Source: Cognatundibacterium crateris (GTDB taxonomy: Bacteria > Pseudomonadota > Gammaproteobacteria > Burkholderiales > Burkholderiaceae_D). Taken from it: a DNA stretch of 64,000 nt. The stretch spans positions 55,815-119,814 of the forward strand of contig NZ_JAABOS010000004.1 of assembly GCF_010078235.1 (NCBI RefSeq), read 5' to 3'. The notes beneath the pieces are model-generated. The model ran no database searches. It saw only the letters and a program-made list of their open reading frames with translations, and had not been told where the DNA came from. The position numbers and the translations under genes are program-made. Positions 36,301 to 45,219 of this stretch are shown here, piece by piece (within the stretch, counting starts at the first letter, position 1; each line of letters starts with the position of its first letter).

Positions 36301-36903
36301 AAGCTGGCGCTGGGCTTTTATTTGTCTGGGCATTTGTTTGATTCCTATGCGCCGGAAGTCCGTCAGTTCATCAAGACCACACTCGCCAAAGTTGAACCTT
36401 CGCGCGATTTGCGTATGATTTGCGGCATCATCACCGGTGTACGTACCCAGATGACCCAGCGCGGCAAGCTGATGGTGGTGACGCTGGATGACAGCACTGC
36501 GGTGGTGGAAGTCACGGTCTACAGCGAGCTGATGGAGGAGTTTAAATCACTGCTGAAAGAAGATGAGTTTTTAGCGGTATTGGGCAAGGTATCGGAAGAT
36601 CGTTTTTCAGGCGGTATGCGCATCTCGGCAGAAAAGCTGATGGACATAGGCCGCGCGCGCGTGCAGTTCTCGCAAGGCTTGCGTTTAAATCTGGATGCCA
36701 GCACCGACACTAAAAAATTACAGGAACTGCTCAAGCCACACCTGAATCCTGATGGTTGCCCGGTGGTGGTGAATTACCAGAATACCCAGGCCAGCGCGGA
36801 GTTGTATCTGTCTGACCAGTGGCGCGTGAATCCGGATGACACGCTGCGCGCCAATCTGGCGGAGTGGCTATCGGCTAAGAACGTGAATATTGATTATGCG
36901 TGA
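33385..36903 (+). CDS. dnaE: DNA polymerase III alpha subunit
   Basis: Replicative polymerase catalytic subunit, 1172 residues (E. coli 1160). The PHP domain begins at about residue 25 (FVHLRVHSEYSIVDG). Polymerase motifs are GPGRGSGAGSLVAYSL and MPDFDIDFCQEGRD (about residues 424-437, catalytic Asp residues) and KFDFLGLTTLTILD (third Asp). GYGFNKSHAAAYALLSYHTAYLKA is in the fingers. The tail carries the beta-clamp motif QVSLFGDDDD and an OB fold (RMICGIITGVRTQMTQRGKL). The next gene overlaps its stop codon by 8 bases. Confidence 0.98.
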   Translation: MTTELIISPDQTVTSEASGPRDPQFVHLRVHSEYSIVDGLVRIDDVIKAAAKDKQPALAVTDLANLFGMVKFYKAARGKGMKPVAGCDVWITNDNDRDKPTRMLLLVKNRQGYLQLCELLATAWLTNQHRGRAELRIEWLKQLQDSGAGGNLIALSGAHFGDVGTAIDNGNIALAEQLALQWESIFPRHFYIEIQRAGQPNMDNHVRAAVALAGRLRLPVVATHPVQFLSKDDFTAHEARVCIAEGDMLANGRRVRRFNDQQCFKTQQEMQVLFADLPVALKNSVEIAKRCNLTLELGKPKLPDFPTPDGMSLNDFLVFEAQRGLEFRLQHLFTNEEKREKERPRYEARLKFETDTIIKMGFPGYFLIVADFIQWAKNNGVPVGPGRGSGAGSLVAYSLLITDLDPLQYNLLFERFLNPERVSMPDFDIDFCQEGRDRVIQYVKDRYGKDAVSQIATFGTMAAKGAIRDVGRVLDFGYMFCDGVSKLIPFKPGKQVTIAEAIVEEPLLAERQENEEEVKTLLDLAQQVEGITRNIGMHAGGVLIAPGKLTDFCPLYTQGGDSGVVSQYDKDDVEAVGLVKFDFLGLTTLTILDRAVRYIKMLDPALQDFDLAKLPLDDRASYDLLTKAKTVAVFQLESRGMQGMLKDARPDRFEDIIALVALYRPGPMDLIPDFCKRKHGEKFDYPDPRTEGILSETYGIMVYQEQVMQMAQVVGGYSLGGADLLRRAMGKKKAEEMAEHRKIFREGAAKGGLSEQKADEIFDLMEKFAGYGFNKSHAAAYALLSYHTAYLKAHHPAAFMAANMSLAMDDTDKVKILVEDAMDICKLKMLPPDINQSDYRFMPVGEPGKKATQIRYGLGAVKGSGQNAIENIVAAREADGPFKDLFDFCKRVDKRQVNRRTIESLIRAGAMDSLGKDRAVLLATVTLAIEAAEQADAAANQVSLFGDDDDLIPPPEYISVPHWTDKKRLTEEKLALGFYLSGHLFDSYAPEVRQFIKTTLAKVEPSRDLRMICGIITGVRTQMTQRGKLMVVTLDDSTAVVEVTVYSELMEEFKSLLKEDEFLAVLGKVSEDRFSGGMRISAEKLMDIGRARVQFSQGLRLNLDASTDTKKLQELLKPHLNPDGCPVVVNYQNTQASAELYLSDQWRVNPDDTLRANLAEWLSAKNVNIDYA

Positions 36904-38200
36904 CGCTATCCATAGCACGGCCAGCACCAATACGCCAATGACAGCGCGCAGCGATTGGCCCGAGCAAGTTGCGGTGTGGCTGCCGCTGACGCTGTTTTTT
37001 CCTGTGGCCTGGATGTACACCGGCGTGGTGTTGTTTTATCTGAGCCTGCTGGTGTCAGGTAACTGGCAACAAAAATGGCAGCGCTTGCGTCAGCACCCCA
37101 TGCTGTTACCCATCCTGGGCTTATCGGCGGTGACCGCCGTGGTGGCTGCGCTGCACGGGAAGCCAGACGGGGCACAACAGGAATTCTGGCCCGCGTTTGG
37201 GCATTACCAGACCTATCTGTTTCTGTTGCCCTTCCTGACTTTGCAAGCCGGTGCCTGGCAGGGCAGGGCGCTGAACGTGTTTTTCGGCGGTGCCACGCTG
37301 GCGGCTTTTTTGTTTGTACTCTCCAGTCTGCATCTGCTGCCCGACGTGACCTTGTTCCGCAGTTATGTGGTCTACCTCGGCAATAAATCTATCCTGCTCG
37401 GTATGTTGCTGGCGATTGCCAGTGCCTGGCTGTTAAGCGGACTGGTAGCCAGAGAGAAAAACAGTGCTGTGCAATGGCTGCAGTTTTTGTTTATCACGGC
37501 AGCGATGCTCTTGCTGTCCAAAACCCGTACCGCACTGGTGATCTGGGTGCTGATGCTGTTATTGATGATGCTGAGTCGTCTGCGCTGGAATTGGCGCAGC
37601 CTGCTGATTGCGGCCTTACCATTGCTGGCAACTGTTGGTCTGTGGCAATATGCGCTCAGCCAGCCACGTCCGCCCAGCTGTGTGGTAAATGCGGTGCAGG
37701 CTGCACCGTGGGAAAAAGTGCGTTTGCGCGGCGTCTGTACTCTGCAGCAGATACGGGATTTTTCTGAGGGCAGACGTACTGGTGATGATGATGGCATGCG
37801 TACTGAGCTGTATCGGGTGACCTCAGGTTTGATTGCGGAAGCACCGTGGAGCGGCCACGGCATAGGCAGCTGGATGCCCTTGTATCGCGAACGTGCGCAG
37901 GGCTTGTCGAGTTCTACCATGACGACGCCGCATAGCGACTATCTGCTGTACCTGACAGAAACCGGTGTGCTGGGCATGCTGGCCTTGTTGCTGATCTATG
38001 CGCAGCAAGCGCGCCTGGCATGGCGCTACAGCCGCAGTGCAGCGTCGGATCAGCGTAGCCTGGCGATGCCGCTGGCGATGCTGACGCTTGGTATGGTTTG
38101 CGGTGCAGCGTTTAATGCGATCCTGCGCGATGGGGTGTTTGCGATGGCTTTTCTGGTACTGTTGGCAGTCTTGCTGGCCGGTGCGAAGCGACCAGCCTGA
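36896..38200 (+). CDS. O-antigen ligase family membrane protein
   Basis: A 434-residue inner-membrane protein with 10 or more hydrophobic helices and a large periplasmic loop late in the sequence (about residues 250-340, RPPSCVVNAVQAAPWEKV). The loop ends in the conserved HSDYLLYLTETGVLGMLAL, the family signature His region. Members are Wzy/WaaL enzymes that join glycans to lipid A-core or polymerise O units. The following msbA and waaF genes favour a lipopolysaccharide role. The ATG at 36896 overlaps the dnaE stop; a second ATG at 36938 is possible. Confidence 0.85.
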   Translation: MRDAIHSTASTNTPMTARSDWPEQVAVWLPLTLFFPVAWMYTGVVLFYLSLLVSGNWQQKWQRLRQHPMLLPILGLSAVTAVVAALHGKPDGAQQEFWPAFGHYQTYLFLLPFLTLQAGAWQGRALNVFFGGATLAAFLFVLSSLHLLPDVTLFRSYVVYLGNKSILLGMLLAIASAWLLSGLVAREKNSAVQWLQFLFITAAMLLLSKTRTALVIWVLMLLLMMLSRLRWNWRSLLIAALPLLATVGLWQYALSQPRPPSCVVNAVQAAPWEKVRLRGVCTLQQIRDFSEGRRTGDDDGMRTELYRVTSGLIAEAPWSGHGIGSWMPLYRERAQGLSSSTMTTPHSDYLLYLTETGVLGMLALLLIYAQQARLAWRYSRSAASDQRSLAMPLAMLTLGMVCGAAFNAILRDGVFAMAFLVLLAVLLAGAKRPA

Positions 38201-38263
38201 GGCTGAACGCCAGCGTGGAAACGCAGCAGCAAACCGGAACGCAGATAAAAGCAGAATTCAGGT

Positions 38264-38293
38264 GACGGGGCAGCGCCCCGTCTTTTATTTTTT
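38264..38293 (+). terminator. Terminator after the O-antigen ligase gene
   Basis: GACGGGGC pairs with GCCCCGTC around a three-base loop, followed by TTTTATTTTTT. It is a textbook rho-independent terminator and separates dnaE-ligase from msbA. Confidence 0.93.
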
Positions 38294-38404
38294 CAGGAAG
38301 GCTGCAGCCCGCGCTATCCTGTGACGCATTGGTGAAGCATATTTTTGCGCTTCACTTGCTGTCCGGGTCACGCTGATGAGCAGCCTTCTCAGGGTTTACA
38401 CATT

Positions 38405-40153
38405 ATGGCAACACTCAATAAATCGATCACTACCCGCCTGTGGCAAGCGCTGTGGCAGTACAAGCCCTATCTGTTACTGACACTACTGACTATGATAGGA
38501 ACAGCACTGACGGAGGTCGCACTGCCTAAGGCACTTGGCTATCTGTTGGATAATGGCTTTCATTCCCGAGCTTCTGCACCAGTTAAGCAATTTCCGCTTT
38601 GGTATGTGCCTGCCGCATTAATGGGGATTTTTTTGTTTCGCGGTATCTGTACTTTCATCACCAGTTATCTGATGAGCCGTATCGCGATCAATTTGCTCAA
38701 TGATTTGCGTGCCCAGATTTTTCGCAAGCTGATGCAGGTACCGATCGGCTTCTATCACAAAGAATCCAGCGGCCGCATCATCAACACCATTATGTTCGAG
38801 GCGCAGCAAATCGTAGAAATGATCAAGGTCTCGATCACTACCTTGTTCCGCGACTCACTCACCGTGCTGGCGCTGATGTCTTATCTGATCTGGCTGAACT
38901 GGAAGCTGACCCTGGTCACGCTGATCCTTATACCCGGCATTTCTGTGCTGGTGCGTTCAGTCAGTAAACGCTTACGCCGTCTGAACCAGCAGCAGCTGGA
39001 TTTGAATGGTGAACTGACCCAGGTAATAGAGGAAAGTACCCGTGCTCATCAGGTGATACGCATCTTCGGTGGGCAACAGTATGAGCAGCAGCGCTTTGAA
39101 GAAAAGAACGGCGAACTCGGTAACTACGCGTTGAAAACCACGGTGGCGGTTGCATTTACCACGCCACTCACGCAGTTGCTGGCGTCGGTCGCCATTTCTA
39201 TCGTGATCGTACTCGCGCTGATACAAAGCAGGGCCGACACCACGACGGTCGGACATTTTGTGGAATTTATTACGGCGATGCTGATGTTGCTGACTCCGCT
39301 GAAACGCTTGGCTGATTTGAATGGCCCTATGCAGCGCGGTATGGCGGCTGCGGAATCGGTATTTGGCATGGTCGATACTGCCGGTGAAGACATGGCTGGA
39401 CAGCGTTTGCCCCAGCGTGCCCAGGGCGCGCTGCGTTTCGAGCAAGTTGGCTTCAGCTATGCAGGGCAAGAGCAGGAAGCCTTGAAGCATATCGATCTGG
39501 ATGTACAGGCTGGCGAAACTATTGCGCTGGTCGGTATGTCGGGTGGCGGTAAAACTTCGCTGGTGAATCTTGTGCCGCGTTTTTATGCACCGACCCAGGG
39601 CCGTATCCTGCTCGATGGCATCGCCTTGTCGGATATCGCACTCGATAGCCTGCGCAGCCAGATCGCGATGGTGAGTCAGAATGTGGTGCTGTTTGATGAC
39701 AGTATCGCCGCCAATATCGCGTACGGCGATACAGCACCGGATCAGGCCAGAATCGATAATGCGGTCAGGGCCGCGCATCTGACGGACGTGGTAGCGGAAT
39801 TGCCAGAAGGTTTGCAGACCCGCATCGGTGATAACGGCATGCGCTTGTCCGGCGGCCAGCGTCAACGTCTGGCGATTGCGCGCGCGATTTACAAAGATGC
39901 GCCTATCCTGATTTTGGATGAAGCCACGTCTGCGCTGGACAGCGAATCTGAGCGTGCCGTACAGGCTGCGCTGGACGAGCTGATGCAGGGCCGCACTACC
40001 TTAGTGATCGCTCACCGCCTGTCGACCATAGAACGCGCGAGCCGTATCGCGGTGATGGTGGAGGGGCAGATCGTTGAAGTAGGCACTCACGCAGAGTTAC
40101 TGAAAAAAGAAGCTGTGTATGCCAACCTGCATCGCTTACAATTTGCAGCCTGA
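38405..40153 (+). CDS. msbA: Lipid A export ATP-binding/permease protein MsbA
   Basis: Half-size ABC exporter (582 residues) that flips lipid A-core across the inner membrane. Six transmembrane helices fill residues 10-330. The nucleotide-binding domain follows with Walker A GMSGGGKTS (about residue 377), signature LSGGQRQRLAIARAI and Walker B ILILDEATSALDSESE. The ATG at 38405 is used; upstream in-frame codons start only with TTG and would extend it by 20 unlikely residues. The neighbouring heptosyltransferase gene supports the lipopolysaccharide assignment over a drug exporter. Confidence 0.9.
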   Translation: MATLNKSITTRLWQALWQYKPYLLLTLLTMIGTALTEVALPKALGYLLDNGFHSRASAPVKQFPLWYVPAALMGIFLFRGICTFITSYLMSRIAINLLNDLRAQIFRKLMQVPIGFYHKESSGRIINTIMFEAQQIVEMIKVSITTLFRDSLTVLALMSYLIWLNWKLTLVTLILIPGISVLVRSVSKRLRRLNQQQLDLNGELTQVIEESTRAHQVIRIFGGQQYEQQRFEEKNGELGNYALKTTVAVAFTTPLTQLLASVAISIVIVLALIQSRADTTTVGHFVEFITAMLMLLTPLKRLADLNGPMQRGMAAAESVFGMVDTAGEDMAGQRLPQRAQGALRFEQVGFSYAGQEQEALKHIDLDVQAGETIALVGMSGGGKTSLVNLVPRFYAPTQGRILLDGIALSDIALDSLRSQIAMVSQNVVLFDDSIAANIAYGDTAPDQARIDNAVRAAHLTDVVAELPEGLQTRIGDNGMRLSGGQRQRLAIARAIYKDAPILILDEATSALDSESERAVQAALDELMQGRTTLVIAHRLSTIERASRIAVMVEGQIVEVGTHAELLKKEAVYANLHRLQFAA

Positions 40154-40231
40154 CAAGATCAATCAATGGGAGATCAGGATGCACCTGGCCAATAAGCAGA
40201 GCGCGGCCAGGCGCCTCCGGTATGTAGCAGC

Positions 40232-41284
40232 ATGAAACAGAAACTCAGTCTTGCCCCGCGTCTGCTGGTGATCGCTCCGAACTGGATAGGCGATGCCGTG
40301 ATGGCGCAGCCCTTATTGCAGCTACTCAGACAGCAGCAGCCCGATGCCATCATCGATGTGCTGGCGCCAGCCTGGGTTGCGCCGGTTTTGCGTGCGATGG
40401 CAGAGGTGAATGAGATCATACAAACGCCGTTTCAGCATGGGGCTTTGCAACTGAAAGAGCGCTGGCGTTTTGCGCAGCAATTGCGCGCGCGTGGCTACAG
40501 CGCCGCCTATGTATTACCTAACACGATTAAATTTGCGCTGATCCCCTGGATGGCGGGTATACCGCTGCGCGTGGGCTATCGCGGTGAAAGCCGCTATGGC
40601 CTGATCAACCGCATGCATCTTGACGATAAATCGCAGCCGCGTCCCATGGTGCCTTTTTATGCTGCTCTGGCTTTTCCACCCGCACCGGAATTACCGGCGC
40701 AACTGCCTAAACCTAAGCTGACCCTGGATGCAGAGCGTATCGCTGCAGTATTGGCTGAGCTTAAGCTGGATGCCAGTAAACCCTTAATCGTGATGGCACC
40801 CGGTGCAGAGTTTGGCCCGGCCAAGCGCTGGCCGGAACAACACTTCGCGACACTGGCGCAGCAGATACAGCAAAGCGACAAGGAAGCCCAAGTCGTACTG
40901 CTGGGTTCCGGCAAAGATGTTGAAGTCTGCGATAGCATCGCAGCGCTGGCACCGCAGGTGACACAACTGGCAGGTAAAACCAGCCTGTATCAGGCGGTCG
41001 CGCTGATTGCAGCGGCAACGGCGGTGGTCAGTAATGATTCCGGCTTGCTGCATATCGCTTCAGCCTTTAACCGGCCTGTGCTGGCGATCTATGGCCCGAC
41101 GGATCCCGATCATGCGCCGCCATTTTCCAGCGTCGCGCATTCCTTCTCTTTGCGTCTGGATTGCGCACCTTGCCGCCAGCGCGTCTGTCCGCTCGGTCAT
41201 CAGGATTGCATGCAAAAGCTGTTACCGGCTCAGATATGGCAGCCTTTGCAGCAAATACTGCAGGCAGGGAGTGCACATGACTGA
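40232..41284 (+). CDS. waaF: Lipopolysaccharide heptosyltransferase II
   Basis: Glycosyltransferase family 9 enzyme (350 residues) that adds the second heptose of the inner core from ADP-heptose. It shows VIAPNWIGDAVMAQPLLQLL at the N-terminus, MAPGAEFGPAKRWPEQHFA (the waaF-type PGAE(F/Y)GPAKRWP motif), VSNDSGLLHIASAFNRP and AIYGPTDPDHAPP in the nucleotide-sugar domain, and the Cys cluster CAPCRQRVCPLGHQDCM near the end. The stop overlaps the start of the Crp/Fnr gene by 8 bases. Confidence 0.95.
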   Translation: MKQKLSLAPRLLVIAPNWIGDAVMAQPLLQLLRQQQPDAIIDVLAPAWVAPVLRAMAEVNEIIQTPFQHGALQLKERWRFAQQLRARGYSAAYVLPNTIKFALIPWMAGIPLRVGYRGESRYGLINRMHLDDKSQPRPMVPFYAALAFPPAPELPAQLPKPKLTLDAERIAAVLAELKLDASKPLIVMAPGAEFGPAKRWPEQHFATLAQQIQQSDKEAQVVLLGSGKDVEVCDSIAALAPQVTQLAGKTSLYQAVALIAAATAVVSNDSGLLHIASAFNRPVLAIYGPTDPDHAPPFSSVAHSFSLRLDCAPCRQRVCPLGHQDCMQKLLPAQIWQPLQQILQAGSAHD

Positions 41285-41870
41285 AGCCGTGCAGGAGAAA
41301 TGTCAGCTATTGCGTCTGATGGAACAAGCGGCTGGCTGTACCTTACCAGCGGCCGCGAAGTTGCAACAGGCGGTCAGCCTCAGAAAAATTCATAAAGGCC
41401 AGCAGGTATTTGCAGCTGGTGAATGGCAGCCCTATGTGTATGTGGTCAGTAAAGGGATTTTTAAACTGACTTATCTGTCCGAAAACGGGCAGGAGTGGAT
41501 CAAATCTTTTATCGGAGAAGCGGGTTTTTTTGCCTGCCCGAACGTACTCATCAGTGGTTTGAAAACGGATTTTTTTGTGACAGCGATCGAAGATAGTCAG
41601 ATTGAACAAGTCGATTATGCGCTGCTGAAATCGCTGGCAGAGACTTATCCCGAATGGCAAAAAGCAATTCGTGGCTTGCTGGAATCGCATATCGTCCGAA
41701 AAGAACAACGTGAACGCGAATTGCTGACCATGACGCCGGATGCGCGCTATCTGTCATTTTTGCAGCACTATCCTGAGGTGGCTGCGCGCGTACAATTGCG
41801 TGATCTTGCCCATTATCTGGGAGTGACGCCTGAGGCGCTGAGCCGGATACGAAAACGGCTGCATGGCTGA
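41277..41870 (+). CDS. Crp/Fnr-family transcriptional regulator
   Basis: A 197-residue regulator with an N-terminal cyclic-nucleotide-binding-type barrel (KGQQVFAAGEWQPYVYVVSKG, residues 39-59) and a short C-terminal winged helix-turn-helix (LRDLAHYLGVTPEALSRIRKRL). It lacks the N-terminal Cys cluster of Fnr and the PRNL-type cAMP pocket of Crp, so the effector is unknown. The ATG at 41277 overlaps the waaF stop and has GGGAG five bases upstream. Such short YeiL/FixK-like regulators in this group often stand alone; coupling to waaF may be incidental. Confidence 0.88.
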   Translation: MTEAVQEKCQLLRLMEQAAGCTLPAAAKLQQAVSLRKIHKGQQVFAAGEWQPYVYVVSKGIFKLTYLSENGQEWIKSFIGEAGFFACPNVLISGLKTDFFVTAIEDSQIEQVDYALLKSLAETYPEWQKAIRGLLESHIVRKEQRERELLTMTPDARYLSFLQHYPEVAARVQLRDLAHYLGVTPEALSRIRKRLHG

Positions 41871-42009
41871 GCTGCTTTAGCGCAGGATTGTTGTTGGTAT
41901 TGCTGTACAATGAAAGATAGAATCATTATAAAATTCCAATTGTTTTTGTACCTTCCCTGAACCCTGCTTCACCTTTTTACACGGCCACACTGGTCCTGGG
42001 TGATTTGCC

Positions 42010-44070
42010 ATGAGCTTGAAATTTCGTGTGCTGCTGTGTTGTCTGTGCATAGCCAGTCAACTGTCCCCGATGCTGACAGGGGAGGCGCATGCTTTGGAAA
42101 AAGTGGTTTTGCAATTGAAATGGACGCACGCGTTTCAATTCGCTGGCTATTATGCCGCGCAACAGCAGGGTTACTATAGTCAGGCCGGACTTGACGTGGA
42201 ATTGCGTGAAGTCAGTCCGCAGGCTACAGGCTTGAATGTGCTTGATGAAGTCGTCAGCGGACGCGCTCAGTTTGGTGTTGGCACCAGCAGCCTGCTGTTG
42301 GCCAGAAAAGCGGGTAAGCCTGTGGTCGCGCTGGCCGTGATTTTCCAACATTCGCCCCAAATCCTCATAGCAAGAAAAAAATCGGATCTGCAATCCGTGC
42401 ATGACTTGAGTGGTAAGCGTTTAATGCTGGAGCCGCAGTCTGATGAGCTGGTTGCCTACCTGCGCAGCATCGGTATTAAGGATGCGACCATGAAAACGGT
42501 AGACCATAGTTTCTCCACTCAGGATTTTATCGATGGCAAAGTAGATGTGATGTCAGCTTATGTCACGAATGAACCATTTTTTCTGAATCAGTCTCCAGTC
42601 GACTATCAGATCTATACGCCGCGCTCTGTGGGCATAGACTTTTATGGTGACAACCTGTTCACCACAGAACAGGAAATCAAACAACATCCTGAGCGTGTAC
42701 AAGCCTTTCGGGACGCCAGTCTGCGCGGTTGGGAATATGCGATGGCGCATCCTGCTGAAATCATCGCGCTGATCTTGCGCAGCTATCCGGAACGGATGAG
42801 CAGTCCGCAAGCCAAAGCTGCCTTGCAGTTTGAAGCACAGCAAATGCAGGCTTTGTTAAGGACGGATTTACTCGCAATTGGCTATATGCATCCGGGAAGA
42901 TGGCGGCATATCGCCGATACCTATGCCGGCATGGGTATGCTGCCTGAAGGGTATGCGCTGGATGGTTTTCTTTATGATGATCCGCATGATCACAAAAATA
43001 GTTTGCTGTATTTCTGGATAGGGCTGACTTTACTGATTGCGTCCGGGGTAGCCATGCTGGCCCTATACATTTTCCGGGTTAATCGCCGCCTGGCGCTTAG
43101 TATGCACGAATTGCAAGAGCAATCCGTGCGCTTAACGCTGTTATCTATGGCGGTCGAAAACAGCCCGGCATCGGTGCTGATTACCGGGCCGGATACCCGT
43201 ATCGAATATGTGAATCCGCAGTTTTCTAAGGAGACCGGCTACAGTGCGGAAGAGGTCTTTGGTAAAACGCCTAAATTGCTGCAATCCGGTATGACCAGCC
43301 AGCAGACCTATGCATCGATGTGGGCGAATCTGAATCAGGGTAAGTTGTGGTCAGGCGAATTAATTAACCGCCGCAAGTCTGGCCAGATTTACTGGGAAGA
43401 GGCATTGATCGCGCCGGTACGTAATCAGCAAGGTGAAACCACCCATTTTGTGGCGGTAAAACGCGATATTACCGAACGTAAGCGGGCTGATGAAAAGCTG
43501 GCGCATATGGCGCATCACGACAGCCTGACCAATTTGCCGAACCGGGTTTTATTTTTTGAACGGGTGCAGTACGGCCTGACGCTTGCCCGTCGTCAGCAAA
43601 GTCAGCTGGCACTGATGTTTATTGATCTGGATAGATTTAAACCTATCAATGATAATTACGGTCATGCGGTTGGCGATGCGATTTTGCAGGAGGCAGCGCG
43701 CCGCATGTCTGAATTGCTGCGCGAATCCGATACCATAGGCAGAATCGGCGGTGATGAATTTGTCGGCCTGATGATGGATATAGGATCGGTCACGGTGGCC
43801 GAGCAACTGGCGACAAAAATCTGCCAAACGCTCAGTCGTCCGTTTGAGTTTTCCGGTGTACAGCATGAGATCACTGCCAGTATCGGTGTTGCACTGTTCC
43901 CGCATCATGGTGAAGATGAGCGTAGTTTATCGCGTGCCGCCGATATCGCCATGTATCATGCCAAAGCTGGTGGCAGGAATGCGGTCCGCATTTTTGAGAC
44001 TGAAATGCAGGATAATTATCTGCTGGCGGATACTGAAACCCGCGTCATGCCAGCTTCTCCCAGGCAGTAA
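42010..44070 (+). CDS. Diguanylate cyclase with THI5/NMT1-like sensor and PAS domain
   Basis: A 686-residue membrane signalling protein. A signal peptide (1-28) leads into a periplasmic substrate-binding domain of the NMT1/THI5 type (residues 30-320; LQLKWTHAFQFAGYYAAQQQ). A transmembrane helix (about 333-355) is followed by a PAS domain (380-490; ENSPASVLITGPDTRIEYVN) and a GGDEF domain. The GGDEF motif (residues 580-584) is intact, and RESD five residues upstream is the product-inhibition I-site. It therefore should make cyclic-di-GMP and be feedback-limited. THI5-like domains bind pyrimidine or sulfonate-like ligands in transporters; the ligand here is unknown. Confidence 0.9.
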   Translation: MSLKFRVLLCCLCIASQLSPMLTGEAHALEKVVLQLKWTHAFQFAGYYAAQQQGYYSQAGLDVELREVSPQATGLNVLDEVVSGRAQFGVGTSSLLLARKAGKPVVALAVIFQHSPQILIARKKSDLQSVHDLSGKRLMLEPQSDELVAYLRSIGIKDATMKTVDHSFSTQDFIDGKVDVMSAYVTNEPFFLNQSPVDYQIYTPRSVGIDFYGDNLFTTEQEIKQHPERVQAFRDASLRGWEYAMAHPAEIIALILRSYPERMSSPQAKAALQFEAQQMQALLRTDLLAIGYMHPGRWRHIADTYAGMGMLPEGYALDGFLYDDPHDHKNSLLYFWIGLTLLIASGVAMLALYIFRVNRRLALSMHELQEQSVRLTLLSMAVENSPASVLITGPDTRIEYVNPQFSKETGYSAEEVFGKTPKLLQSGMTSQQTYASMWANLNQGKLWSGELINRRKSGQIYWEEALIAPVRNQQGETTHFVAVKRDITERKRADEKLAHMAHHDSLTNLPNRVLFFERVQYGLTLARRQQSQLALMFIDLDRFKPINDNYGHAVGDAILQEAARRMSELLRESDTIGRIGGDEFVGLMMDIGSVTVAEQLATKICQTLSRPFEFSGVQHEITASIGVALFPHHGEDERSLSRAADIAMYHAKAGGRNAVRIFETEMQDNYLLADTETRVMPASPRQ

Positions 44071-44173
44071 TTCGTAGGGTGAAATCATAGATGATGGTGG
44101 CATCAGGGCTGGCAGCTTTTTCGCCAAGCCTGACAGCTAATTTTTGGATGTTAATTTTTTTTGAAAGCGTTTT

Positions 44174-45118
44174 ATGGCTGGTGCCAGTTTATTGACTTTG
44201 TTTGATGATATTGCGACTGTATTGGACGACGTCGCTGCCATGACGAAAATCGCGGCAAAAAAAACATCAGGTGTACTCGGTGATGACCTGGCGCTGAATG
44301 CAGAGCAAGTCTCAGGTGTGCGTGCTGCGCGTGAATTGCCGGTGGTTTGGGCAGTAGCCGTGGGCTCGATACGAAATAAGCTGATTTTGTTGCCGCTGGC
44401 TTTGTTATTCAATGCACTCGCACCATGGGCGGTAATGCCTTTGCTGATGATAGGTGGCGCCTATTTGTGCTATGAAGGCTTTGAAAAAATTGCGCATTCA
44501 TTTTTGCATACCGATGCAGAAGAGCAGCAGGAACAGGATGAATTACTGGCGGCCGTGGCCAGAGAGGATCTGGATATCCTGGCGCTGGAAAAAGAAAAAA
44601 TCAAAGGCGCGATCCGCACCGATTTTGTGCTCAGTGCCGAGATCATGATCATCACGCTGGGTACGGTTGCGACCGCGCCCTTCATGTCGCAACTGACAGT
44701 GCTATCGCTGATCGCAGTCGTGATGACGGTCGGCGTGTATGGACTGGTAGCAGCGATTGTGAAGCTCGACGATATGGGCTTGTATCTGCAGCGTCATGCG
44801 TCTCCGGGTGGACTGGGCGGCATACAAAAGCTGGTCGGTGGCGGCTTGCTAGCCTTCGCTCCTTTGCTGATGAAGTCGCTGACGGTGATCGGTACAGTCG
44901 CGATGTTTATGGTCGGCGGTGGCATCCTGACCCATGGCCTGCCATTTGCTCACCACTGGAGTGAAAACCTGACTCATCTGGCGCAAGGCTTGCCGGGTGG
45001 TCAGCTGTTGGCGGTGATTACTCCTATGAGTTTTGACACTGTGCTGGGTGTGATTGCCGGTGCGCTGGTGTTAGCCGGGGTAAGTATTGTGAGTAAAATC
45101 CGTAGCCGCCGTGCCTGA
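44174..45118 (+). CDS. DUF808/YedI-family inner membrane protein
   Basis: A 314-residue membrane protein of the YedI family. It has the typical start MAGASLLTLFDDIATVLDDV and KIAAKKTSGVLGDDLALNAEQV, then about six hydrophobic helices. The charged loop KIAHSFLHTDAEEQQEQDELLAA lies before the central helices, and GGGILTHGLPFAHHW near the end is conserved. No biochemical function is established. A single gene ending at a bidirectional terminator. Confidence 0.93.
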   Translation: MAGASLLTLFDDIATVLDDVAAMTKIAAKKTSGVLGDDLALNAEQVSGVRAARELPVVWAVAVGSIRNKLILLPLALLFNALAPWAVMPLLMIGGAYLCYEGFEKIAHSFLHTDAEEQQEQDELLAAVAREDLDILALEKEKIKGAIRTDFVLSAEIMIITLGTVATAPFMSQLTVLSLIAVVMTVGVYGLVAAIVKLDDMGLYLQRHASPGGLGGIQKLVGGGLLAFAPLLMKSLTVIGTVAMFMVGGGILTHGLPFAHHWSENLTHLAQGLPGGQLLAVITPMSFDTVLGVIAGALVLAGVSIVSKIRSRRA

Positions 45119-45171
45119 AGATTGAGTTTCGCGCGGAAGAACGCAAATAAAACGCAAATTAAACGCAAATC

Positions 45172-45209
45172 AAAAAAAGGGAGTCCTCATGTGAGCGACT
45201 CCCTTTTTT
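45172..45209. terminator. Bidirectional terminator between DUF808 and phaC
   Basis: AAAAAAAGGGAGTC pairs with GACTCCCTTTTTT around an 11-base loop; A and T tracts on both sides let it serve both converging genes. Three spaced copies of ACGCAAAT precede it (45141-45170). Confidence 0.93.
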
Positions 45210-45219
45210 CATTACCCAG

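Noticed and set aside
45141..45171. Triplicated ACGCAAAT as an iteron or operator array
   Set aside because: Only three short, AT-rich copies between two converging gene ends; chance or slippage explains it.
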